Source of the DNA: Wuchereria bancrofti
Taxonomy: Eukaryota > Nematoda > Chromadorea > Rhabditida > Onchocercidae
Reading direction: 5' to 3'
Length of the DNA: 64,000 bases
NCBI GenBank assembly: GCA_005281725.1
Contig: SSBO01000007.1
Span: 3,602,402-3,666,401, forward strand
The notes below the pieces were generated by a model that did no database searches, had not been told where the DNA came from, and saw nothing but the letters and a program-made list of their open reading frames with translations. A program made the translations under genes and the position numbers. Each line of letters starts with the position of its first letter. The stretch's first letter is position 1. Shown here piece by piece: positions 10,425 through 21,085 of this stretch.

Positions 10425-12431
10425 ATGTGGTGCAACGCCAGAATACTACTTCTGGAAGCAAAGATAATGAGTCAACGTGCATATCGTCGTCTGTCCGGTG
10501 AAGAAAGAAAAATCAGACTTGCAAGGCACATACAGAATTTCCGGTAAGTATATTTCGTTTTGGAAATGTTGCAAAGCATTAATTTTGTAAAGATTTTGAA
10601 TGGATTCAGTTTTATAGAGAGGCGTATCCAGACTTCCATCCTTCCTCTATCTACGGCAGACGAAATTTGTTACGAGAGGAATTAGAAAGGAAAGACATGT
10701 TAGAGCGTCGTTTACGAATAGATATTCCTGAATTCTATGTTGGTATGTGAATTTTTTTAATTCTCGCATTTCTGTTCTGCAGAACAATTTTCTAACGTGT
10801 TTATCAAAATTGATAATTGCTAAAATCAACTCTGTAACCTTAGGTGATTTAAATATTGAAGCGGATTATTTGTAGAGTTCTTAGGACTTTTTTTTTAATG
10901 GTAAAAATGCAAGAGACTGCAATATCATTTTTTTTGAAGGTTCCATTGTTGCTGTTACTTATTCGGATAAAAAATTAGTCGGATTGAGGAATCGATTTTT
11001 GGGCATATGCATTAGTCGCAGATTGGAAGGTCTGAAGTCACAGTTTACATTACGGAACGTCATCGAAGGAATAGGTTTTTTTTTTTTAGATTTAGCACTT
11101 TTCGTTAGATTCAGGACCAAGTTGATGTTTGGTTTTCTAACAAAATGCCCTAAAAACTTACAGGTGTGGAAGTTATGTATGAAATGTACACACCAACAAT
11201 TACCAAAATAGAAGTAATCAAACTGGAAAAGCGTTTGGATGACGATTTAACTTATTTGATTGATGCTTATCCCGAATATAGCACATTCGATATTCACATG
11301 GAACCTACGTCTCATGTTGTTGGTAAACCTATTTCCATAAATCCTTTAAAGGTTAATCTTCACTTTACTCCGACATGACAAATATTATATAGCACAATTT
11401 CGACCAATCTCTTAGAAACTCCAAGAACGATAAGGTTTCCTAAAAAAAATATCAAATTCCAAAATTATATTTTGCTGTTTAAATCTAATTTTAGTACGAC
11501 TAGTTGTTAAAAATTGAAGGTGTTTCTTGTTTTCACTTTTAATACTGTTTCTTTAACTGTCATATCCGAAGTAGACAAAAATGTTACGCATAATGTTGGT
11601 TTTTCTTGTAAAAACAGAGTTTGCATTTTTTTTCTGTTTGCTAGGTTTTTTCAAAACCGGACTTTATGCGTTTTTAAAAGAAAACACATTTATTGCCTGC
11701 TAGTGGAGTAAGTATTCCATGTAGAAAAAGTTCTGCAGTTATTTACTCATTAGTGGATTTTGGTCATTATTTGTATACAGTTATTTACTCATTAATGAAT
11801 TTTGGTCAGTCATTTACGTATATATTTTTTGGTTAAATTGCGTCCACCGCCGTGGACAAGGAGATGGGAACTTTTTGATTACAAAGGAATAGAAGATGTG
11901 TGGAGTGAGCAAACTCCATGGTATAAAAAGAAATTCAGAAGAACAAAAGTGAGTTTGTTGACTTTTTTCTTGACCTGTAAAAAAATAACTTGAAATTTTT
12001 GCAATTTTAATCGTGTTATATATTTGTGTACTTTCTATAAGAAAATGAAAGAACAACGGACTTAAAGTTATGCTTAGTTTGTTAGTTCCGCTTTTTCCTC
12101 AAAAATACGGGTTTGCTAGAGAGCTGCAAAACCGAAATATGGTCGTTTCTGAAAACAAAACGAACGCCATGTCTTTAGTTTACTGGAGAAATATTCTCTG
12201 TAAAAAGGGTTTTATTACAAATATAAATGAAGATTAAAATCATTTTTTTAGATCACTAACCTCCGCAGGTATGATCTCATAGCCGATTATCGTCAAATAA
12301 TGACAGACATTGATGAGGAACTGCTAATTGAGCAGGAAATGCTCGATTTTGAAACCCAGAGACAACAAGCCGGTGCAACTAAGAGGAAAATACTGCGGTC
12401 TGCTGAACAACCATATATCCATGATTTATAA
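10425..12431 (+). CDS. MRPL19: Mitochondrial ribosomal protein L19 (bL19m)
   Basis: Six exons: 10425-10543, 10618-10742, 10940-11074, 11164-11351, 11832-11948 and 12252-12431; summed length 864, giving 287 residues (human 292). Conserved blocks follow the human protein in order: ERKDMLERR with [94 protein letters not shown], then a C-terminal acidic and Q-rich helix. The protein is part of the mitochondrial large subunit. The start is the ATG after a TTATAG acceptor, with an in-frame stop (TAG) just upstream; a second in-frame ATG lies 14 codons later. The intron 11352-11831 is anomalous: continuity of the family (LK joined to VKLRPPPW) needs a junction ending in TTTTTTG rather than AG (see findings). 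Confidence 0.9.
11736..11820. repeat. 42-bp tandem duplication inside MRPL19 intron 4
   Basis: The segment beginning CAGTTATTTACTCATTA occurs at 11736-11777 and again at 11778-11820 with a few changes. The second copy ends about 12 bases before the anomalous 3' splice site of this intron. Confidence 0.75.
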
Positions 12432-13990
12432 ATTTCTGCTTCTACATCCAATATATATGTTTGTTGTAATTGAAGTTGGCATAAAACTGTTCTATGAATT
12501 TATCACTTAAAACAATTTCTCGAAATATTGAAAAAGCTGTTGTTTCATATTGCTATCCTATTAAACCATTTGTTCAGTTTTCTTATGTCTATATAGGTAA
12601 CTGTCGTGCTTATCAATCGCTTATTATCTCTCAATGACTTGGAGGAATGATTTATGATTGACCTTTCTCAATTTATGATCCTAAGAAAAGTTAATTTACT
12701 TAGATTAATAGGAAATTGGTTTTATTCGGAGTTTTCTATTAATTTTGATAAAGGGAAATTTCTTTTTTGTCTTAAATTACGTCCGGAACATCTTCCTTTT
12801 TCCTAAAAAAAAAAGTTGACATGTGAAGTGCTCACGTTGCTTCGATATCGAAACGCCGAAAGATATTTTTCGGGAATTCCTAACTCCGCATTCAAGTTCA
12901 AGTTACCAACGTTTCAATCGCTTAATAAATTGAGCAGAGGAATTTCACGGCGTCTTATAGATGAAATTTGTGTACAAGGATTTATTAGGTGTATGGATAA
13001 AGCATTATGTACGTTTCTGGACTGTCAATAGTTTATGGATGAATGTAGTACTAGTGATAAGCAATCATCGATGGGACATATCTAGTGATGTCTAAGTGGT
13101 TATTTAATCCAACCTATCCCATAATACTACTTCAATATCACATTGTTACATCCCAGTGAAAGTCAAGATCAATTCGTAACTTCTGTCTCCTCAACAGCTC
13201 TATTTTGTGGCTTAGCATATATAAATATAAACCTTAACCACAAGCACGACTTAATGCCACCAATGTGCGTAGTATTTTTTAATGTTGACTTTATGAAACG
13301 AGGATGAATGAGATTGTTTTCTTGCACAGATCAACCGGTTTCAAGCAATTGGTGTATTGTGTGTGCTGATTGTTTGTACTTTCTTCGGAAATTACTATGT
13401 GGGTAGTTATTGACGCAGATTTGGATATTTTTTCTTTTTCCTGTCCTCTTCTGCTAGTTTTGAAGCATTAAAAAACATCTACGATTATGATTTAAAAAAA
13501 TTATCATCGACGAGAAGTAGTTTAGTTTAACATACTGATATTTCTATTTTATCGCAGATGTTCGTGTGACAAGTGCGAAGGTACTCAAAGGACGGATTTA
13601 CTAGTCGGTGTTGAGTCAAGAGTGTGCTGATACAGTTAGCTATGTTTCGTTTGAGAAGATGCAACTTTTTCAATGTTTCAGGGATGTAGAACTCTGGATT
13701 CTGATACTTCTTAGAGATTTTTCACGTCTTATTATTTTAACAAGCCGTATCTATGGATGGTGCAGGTCGCAAGACCGAGTCCTGGTGTTATTTTGCTTTT
13801 TACTATGAAATGAGAATAGGCATGAGTGCTTGGCGATTATAAAGTAGTAATGTTATTTTTCCAGTTGTAGTATTTCAATGTCCAGTAATATTGCTTTTCA
13901 TTACTCTGTATTATTCCACAAGTATCCGTTCTCTGTGTTTTCAAAAAAGTCAGTGATATCTTTAGTTCTGAAAACTATATTATTTCAACT

Positions 13991-14047
13991 TTTTATCCCT
14001 AAAAATCTATCCCTTTTATCCCTAAAAAAAATTTTATCCCTAAAAAG
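13991..14047. repeat. Three units of TTTATCCCTAAAAA
   Basis: Three imperfect units with the core TTTTATCCCTAAAAA occur within 57 bases. Related CATCCCTGG and CATTCCTGAAAA stretches follow. No function is visible. Confidence 0.6.
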
Positions 14048-14429
14048 ATCATTATTTCAAATTTTCATCCCTGGAAGGGTTTTCATTCCTGAAAAGGTTG
14101 ATGTCACGGGGAAATTTAAGAAATATCATTTTTTAACGGGAAGGATTTTCCAGTGTATCTCTTTCGTTTATACGGTTTTGTATTACAGAAATGTGGGTCA
14201 ACTGAAATATTTCATCACTGTATTGTTGAACATCAGTGTCAACTTCCTGACGTGTCTGAAGCCTTAGGTTAGTTTATTATTGCTGCTCGATTTGGCATTA
14301 AATGGGAGATTTATTTAACGAATCTCTAATAGTAATTATAGACAGTTTCAGTAATGAATTTCAAACTTAAATTTGAAAACACCATTGATTGCCACATCCA
14401 CGTGTAATACCCTGAAGTCCCGCAAACCG

Positions 14430-14437
14430 TGACGTCA
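14430..14437. promoter_or_regulatory. Consensus cAMP-response element (TGACGTCA)
   Basis: The 8-bp palindrome TGACGTCA, within CCGTGACGTCACAC, is the full CREB/ATF site. It lies about 630 bases upstream of the Atos start codon in a locally GC-richer patch. Binding is inferred from the motif only. Confidence 0.35.
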
Positions 14438-15069
14438 CACATACCAATCAACAAGCTGGAAAAAAAGGATTCTTTCTGCTCTCCCACAAGCCATACTTGT
14501 TGGGCTGCCCACAGAACCACTAAAGTATCAACGACAAGTGGGAAACAACCATAGCCCAGAACGTGACTAAATCTTATGAATATATCTAACGATTAATGTA
14601 ATTTGGCATTTCGTCAATTGATAAATTGAAAGTTTGTGTAATGAATTAAAGCAAGGTATGTTTTTGAAGTACTCGATGTCAAGTGGGAAACAAGCTGAAG
14701 GATGCGTCTTCATAAGAATTTGAGGTGTTAAATTATATATTTTAAGGAATTTCTGTAGATAATTACCTTTTCATCTGGCAATTGTCAACGAAAATTTGAT
14801 GATAGTGATGAATCGCTGACGTCTGTAAATTTCAAGAAATCTTAGCAAGAACAGGAATTAAATAATAACGGAATATTATCTACTTCCGTTATTATTTTGT
14901 GTTTGTCTTCAGAGATTAGCGTAGTGTGGTAGGTGAAAGTTTTACTTTGCATACACTAGACTTTGAAAAGCACTACTTTAAATATCTAGTGATCATTTCA
15001 ATTTCATTTTCCAGGATTTTTTTTATCACATCAAGCTGTCCTTTTCAATTTTTTGTCAGATGATTTCTG

Positions 15070-18000
15070 ATGGAGTTGGATTTGGAGATAGCACCTTTGG
15101 TGATCGATAGTGGTGGAGATTCGAATTATATTGGACAGATGCTTCAGAGAGCTCGTGAAATCATTGAAACCAGTTCTCTGTTCTCGATACATACGTTCAT
15201 CTTACATCGACAATGCTATTTGAAATTCTCTTCTTGCACAGGCCTTGTTTTACTTGAAGAGTGGGCAATTAAAATTGTTTCAAGAGAAAGCAGTGATAAA
15301 GAGGTCAATTTCTGAATAACGAAATTTTTAAAAAGTTAAATTTGTGTGAATCTTGTCAGCTTGTGGCAGTAAGCAAGTTCCACCGTTGAACGGTGTATGG
15401 TGTTATTCTACTTCTGAACTGTTCTTATAGCTCGAGAAACTATAAGAAAAAAAATTTTTTTTTTTGCTCACATCTCTAACTTTATTTATGTCGTTCACTC
15501 TAGATGTTGAATAATCTGTTTCAGAAAAATGCAATGCGTTCCTATTTGCATTTTTCGCAACTTAATTCCGGGGTAACATGTATTAGAGAACAGCTGTCAA
15601 ATGATGCAGTTTGTAAATATAGGTCTGTTTCTTTTGTAATTCAGGCTATCCCTCTCAATATTTTGTCGAAAAAATATCTCAGCTCTTCAAAATGTATTTT
15701 GCAAAAATACAGATGTGCTTACTTTTCCTAAACGTGACCCATTAAATTTGTTTTTAAAATTGTTTTCTAGGCAATGTAAATTACGAATAGCATTGAAAAT
15801 CTCATTAGTAGACATCTTTTAATTAATTTCGATCTAGTCATCATTACAACCGTGTTCTGTAATTTTTCTTTCAGGATTTTTGTGAATGGTGTCTATTCAG
15901 ATATTCAGCTAAGATATTTTGAAAGTCATGAATTTTCTCTTGGACGTCTTAATCTTTCGCCTGGTGTTTACATAACAGTCAAATGGAGAAAATATGGTGC
16001 TTTTCCGCTTCCGCATTTGTCATATTTTGAATCCCACGGGTAATAATTAAGATCGCTCTTAGCTTTTTATAATTACCACCACCTCTACAGTGTCAGGTCA
16101 TATATCAGATATTAAATCAGTTGTTTCAGGTTATTTTTTGGTGATTGGCTATTTTCACCAATGTTGTTTGAGGGACAGTTTACTTCATCATCACCGAGAA
16201 TTCCACTTTTTTACGTACCATTTGAGTATCAGCAAAATAGTGAGAAGGAAAGGATAGAATCTGAAGATATTCATACTTGCAAGTCACCTCATTTATATTT
16301 TGATCCACATTTTGTCAATTTTTCATTTTCCGAAAAGATATAAAAGATTTGAATTAACTGAAAATAAAAAGATGGAAAGATATTCTGATTTTTGGTAATG
16401 ACTCTTTTTTTTTTTGATAGAATTCATGGATTGCATATATCTGTCGTTAATGGATTCTTGCAGCGATTTTGTCAGATTATTCATGATTTGTTTCCAGTTG
16501 CAGATGAGATGTTGTTGGAAAATGAACAGACTGTTAAGTTACTCGTTGTTCAGAGTCTACTATCAAGATCAGAACGCTCAACAGAGACTGAATTTACAAT
16601 GCAAGCAGTTCCACCATCGCCCAGCTCGCGTCGAGAAACTTTGCCACGTCGAAGTCTTATTGCGTCCGCATTTCGTTTCATGTCAACAGCATCCAAAGCC
16701 TTCTCAAAAACGACAGGTCTGCCTCTACATTCTAGTCCTGCACCATTCAACCGCAGCGCAACGAAATTTGTTGAGAATCAATCAGTAAAAAGTACCAGAA
16801 ATAGAATCGGGAAGACAGCTGAAGAACAAACAAGAGCTCATATCTTGCAGAAGTTAGTAGTTTATCATTTCGGTATTTTAGATATCATATCATGGTTTTT
16901 GTAAATGTTATGCACCCTTATCAAGTTATATCATTTTTTCATTTTTTATAACTGGTTTTTGACCATTTTTATTAGTACGATATCGTCGTTAATGTAACAG
17001 AAACCATATCTTCAGTTCCGTCATAATAAAGATACGATAATAAAGTTCGAAATGATGCTTTAAAAGTTTTGGCTATTATAGTATGTCGATGGACAACAAT
17101 GACAATAATCTAAATTGCTATGGAACTGGATGTACTAGGAGAAATACGTCTTCAAGCAGTGGTTTGTTGTGCAACTTTGAGGAAAGTGCACTGAATGGCC
17201 GCCTAGAGCCGATCATATCTTTGGACGGTTTCCACCTGCAAATCGGTAAGTTAAAAGTTATGTTCCCTTAAACCTTATCCTTTTCAGTAAAATTCGACTG
17301 TAATTGTTTAACTCCACTCTTTAAATTTGAATTATTTTGGCAACAGCAATAAAATCACTCAGCGAATGAAATCAAGAAATTTTGTAGCAGCAAGTGATGA
17401 AACTTGTTCTCCCCATCTTACATTGCCGGTTACAACTTTCTTTTTCAACATGTCTGAAGATGAAGCGCCTTTACCCTACATGGTTTGTTAATTAATTTTA
17501 TCCCGAAACTATGTCTTATATATTGTTTTATCATATTCTGTTTAAATTTCAATACTATTGCAGAATTTTTAAATAGTTAAATTTTTTTTGTGCAGGTTTG
17601 AAGCTGCTTACTTTTTTAGTTTGTGATTTTAATCATTTTCAGGGTTTTTGTTCATTGGAAAACATGCGCAAAGGTTACAGAATTCCTAAGAAGGGCATTT
17701 TACAGGCGGTAATTATTTATATGGATTCTCTTATTCCGAACAGTCGTTGAGAATCATTACAGCGGATCTTTTGGGAAAAGCAATTTGTACTAGAGTTGCT
17801 TGAAATCTTCTAAAGTAGCTAATAATAAGCTCGTCACGGAACACAAAATTTTATATAGGAATAATCGCAAAAAATCGCATTTTTCGACTTCGGTAGTGGC
17901 ATAACCGTCATGGGAACACACCACCCAATAGAGAAAAAAAATTGTAGGATCGCCAGTTCACTCGCAGTATTTGATGGAATGGAAAAAGTCGGTAGTTTTA

Positions 18001-18862
18001 TGAAACATTTTTTATTATTAAATATTGGAGATAGAATTGGTGCTAATTTTCCATCCTTTGATTTAAGACTTAATAAATGATATGCATTTGCATGTCACAC
18101 ACTGAAGTCACTTTGTTGTAGGTGTTGTTCAACCCACAAGGTACTGTGGTACAAATGTTTGTAGTCAAGTTTGACGTTAGTGACATGCCGCCTTCTTCAC
18201 AAACCTTCTTACGACAACGTACATTTTTCATGCCAGTTGGATGCACATACGATTGCGTGCTGCGCTCTTGGCTTAAATATCTAATTCATTTAAGGTTATC
18301 ACTTTGAATTTTCGTTTTAAATTTATTTTGAACCTTAGGTTTATTATCACAGTAACTTTCTCCTACAGCTCCCACTCTTCTTCGATTTGTTAGTCCTGAT
18401 AATAAGCTTTCTGCAAAAACTTGTCTTGTGCTTCTCTAGATACCTGCTCTATGTCCTAATCATTCTTGTGCTTCTTTCTTTTATGGTTTCTATTTTGAAG
18501 AAAGCGTATTTCGAACGCTTGTCCCTGTGATTTTTCTATATTGAAAATAATGAGTCGTATCTTTGAATTTTTCTGTCTACATTCATTTGCAATGAATCAT
18601 TCCAATTTTTTATAGTATCGTGGAATAATTTAGAAGTTATAATTTCGTATGCTAAGGAAGAATTTAAATGTATGTAACTTATTTCAGCTTGGCAACAGAT
18701 CGTCGCGGTAGACTTTATGTTCACACCGATATAAAAATGTTATTTTCGCAGAAAAATGAACTGGAAACGCTAAATTTTGAATTGGGGAAAGATATGGTCA
18801 AATACCAACTCCAATCTTTCACGGAAATGCCTCGAAATCCGAAATATTCACCTCGTAAATGA
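15070..18862 (+). CDS. ATOS: Atos/FAM214-family protein (atossa homologue)
   Basis: Exons read: 15070-15303; about 15504 or 15525 to an uncertain donor before 15730; 15875-16039; 16130 to an uncertain donor before 16342; 16421-16852; 17082-17245; 17388-17482; 17643-17708; 18122-18294; 18688-18862. The N-terminal part has LLEEWAIKIV and RSYLHFSQLNS, both features of the family. The C-terminal part is highly characteristic: LLCNFEESALNGRLEPI, CSPHLTLPVTTFFFNMSEDE with APLPYM, RKGYRIPKKGILQ, VLFNPQGTVVQMFVVKFDVS, QTFLRQRTF, LKYLIHL, RGRLYVHTDIKMLFSQK and SFTEMPRNPKYSPR at the end. Drosophila atossa and vertebrate ATOSA/ATOSB are nuclear transcription regulators linked to macrophage tissue invasion and metabolism. 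The first ATG is preceded by an acceptor 9 bases upstream and by an in-frame TGA. Exon 7 uses a TTTTGTAG acceptor; two nearby upstream AGs give stops. The middle of the model is the weakest part. Confidence 0.85.
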
Positions 18863-19302
18863 TTCGGTATGCATTTGATGAGATTATTCGGCAGCAATGA
18901 ATATTTCTACAAAGTTTTTTTAAAAAATGGTAATTTAAGGTGATATATTTGGACTTTCTGTTTAATTTTTATTTGCTGCTAGTTTTTCTCTTTTTGTGTT
19001 ATTTCTAGCATAATATTATTGAAAAACATGCCATAAAATTAAGTTTAATTTTCGGATTTACACCGTTCTTGGATTCTTTGCTGGGTCTCCCATACTAATC
19101 TTTATCTTATTTTTTTGTACCCTTTTGTGCCATATCTTGTACCCTTATATTTAGTTTAAATCTGCTTTATTCGCTGTACAGCTTTACTTCAGTGGTTGTT
19201 ACTCAACTTTAAAGTTAAAGTATCATTTAGTTTAAAGATGAAACAAATACGTTGTTGGATTTGTTATTTCTACATTTTAGGACCAAAATTGCTTAGGATA
19301 GC

Positions 19303-19344
19303 AATCAGTTCAGTTCACAAAAAAAAAAAAAAATCAGTTCAGTT
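19303..19344. repeat. Poly(A) tract flanked by a 13-bp direct repeat
   Basis: AATCAGTTCAGTT is present at 19303-19315 and again at 19332-19344. Between them is CAC followed by a run of A. The layout resembles a target-site duplication around a very short poly(A)-only insertion. Confidence 0.6.
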
Positions 19345-19750
19345 TTGGATATGTAGGAATTTTTAAAACGAAGAAGGGCCTATGGTTTTACTGAACCGAT
19401 ATACGATGATTAGCTGATTATTTTGGGGTAATGTAATTCTTGCTAAGTTTAAATATAGCTGCCGCTTAGCTCTGATATCATTATTCATTGAAAGAATTTC
19501 CTGGACCATATATTAGATTTTTTGTTGTGAATCGAAAAAATAATGAACGATTTGAGGGAAAAATTATTATGACTTCAAGAACTAAGGAAAAATTGAAATG
19601 AAACCCTTCGAAGAAGAGCTGCATTAGAATGTTCGTTTAATCACTCTTCTGTTTTCGTTTAAGATAGGAGATATTCTGTACTAATACATTCATTAGATTC
19701 TTCCTTTGCGCGTTACTAGTGGATTTTCATAACTATGTTAATTATGTATA

Positions 19751-19861
19751 ATGGCGCTCAGCGTTCAGTTTGAACGTGGTTACGAAGTGGTTCCTGTATC
19801 AAAAAACTGTTGCTGGAATGAATGGAGTGACCAACCCTACGCACACACTGTGAATGGTTAG
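19751..19861 (+). CDS. Possible 36-residue short ORF, unassigned
   Basis: An ATG at 19751 opens a 36-codon frame (starting MALSVQFERGYEVVP) that ends with TAG and is followed within about 15 bases by an AATAAA. The composition is balanced and contains NCCWNEWSDQP, unlike translations of the surrounding AT-rich DNA. No family is recognised. It may be chance. Confidence 0.2.
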   Translation: MALSVQFERGYEVVPVSKNCCWNEWSDQPYAHTVNG

Positions 19862-21085
19862 GACATATGGCAATAAAGTGCAAAAGTGTAATGAGACAAG
19901 CGGTTTGCACAGTGACAAGAATATGGTGGTTCAAGTTTAGGTCGTGCGAGATCGCGGGTTTGATTATTTTTTCGGCTTAGTGGTTTTTATGACTTAATAA
20001 CTCTTTAACTCTGAATTATGCTAGTAAGGTGCGAAACTATTGAGTGGTACTAGGGCAATCGTTTAATAACATTGTGAGAAGGAATTCATTCGCTTATTAA
20101 CGAACAGTGTATCTTTTTTATAGAAAATACGTCCTTGTATTCCATGCACTCTATCTATTAATTTTACTTCGATTATACCTCAACCAAGATATGAGGGGTT
20201 ATTTAATATCTGAAGTCATCTTTCCTTCATCTCCTCCCTTCATTTTTGTATTTTTAATGTGAGGTGTATTTTATGCAACTTTTAGTTTAAGCTTATGTTG
20301 CGCGTCAACAAAATGACCGACTTTGTTGAGTAGATGTGCTTCACTTTAGATGAATTGCTTTGCTCAGTTAATATATTCGAAACGAGCAAATAGTGTTTTC
20401 GAATGTTTGTATTATGCTTGCATCGTTTAGTTTGTACATATACACTGTATCTTTTGTTATTGCATGATCTTTGTATATACTATCGTAGCTTTGTAACACT
20501 CTTAGTGGTACTTTTTTTCTATTCATCCTTTTCATGTGGGCTTGTTTTTGATTGTTGATAAATGCATAATGAATATGCTTAGTGTTTCCCCTATTCACAA
20601 CTCAGCTTAAGGATTGCCATTACAGTAATGTGAAGCATATTTGATATCGGCACGAGTACTCATATCTCTCTGACAGCACCTGCATTAATTATTCAGTCCG
20701 GGATAACGTAGACTTTTGAATGACCAACTCTTTCTATCGCCAGTAACGGTGTTGTGTAGCTAGAGGGATGGCAACTCTCACGTTTTTTTTTTTTTTTTTC
20801 AAAGCTCATTTTACTGAAGAACAGACATAGAAGAAATGATCCTTCACCGTAAAGGAAGAATTCTTCGAATTGTTCAGATATTCTGTGTATGATCAACTGA
20901 GTTGGCCAATTGATACATTGATTTCATCCACAATATCTTATGTTATCAATGGTGACAAGCAACATGTACACTCATAATAACCGATCATAGAGCTTAGCAT
21001 AAATGGCTGTACCATATGTTACATAATCACAGTGTTGCAGTTTGAACAGAATTAACACCGAAATTTTAAAGCTCTGCTGTTCAGA

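Larger units (their letters stand above)
12432..15069 (+). other. Intergenic region, MRPL19 to Atos gene
   Basis: About 2.6 kb with no supported gene. An unassigned 71-codon open frame at 12816-13031 has balanced composition but no recognised motif, no ATG start and no clear splice partner. Another open frame at 13608-13808 is similar. A local repeat of TTTATCCCTAAAAA units lies at 13991-14047. A consensus CRE (TGACGTCA) lies at 14430-14437 in a locally GC-richer patch (about 14380-14560) that could be the Atos promoter. A TTTTGTCAG acceptor at 15050-15060 precedes the Atos start. Confidence 0.45.
18863..21085 (+). other. Intergenic region, Atos to RIOK1
   Basis: About 2.2 kb without a supported multi-exon gene. 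It holds a poly(A) tract flanked by a 13-bp direct repeat (19303-19344) and one short candidate ORF (19751-19861), both listed separately, and a T run at 20780-20797. Minus-strand open frames at 20368-20598 and 20693-20896 show no recognised motif. Confidence 0.45.

Noticed and set aside
12816..13031. 71-codon open frame between MRPL19 and Atos
   Set aside because: Balanced composition but no ATG start, no splice partner and no recognised family; left as unassigned in the intergenic entry.
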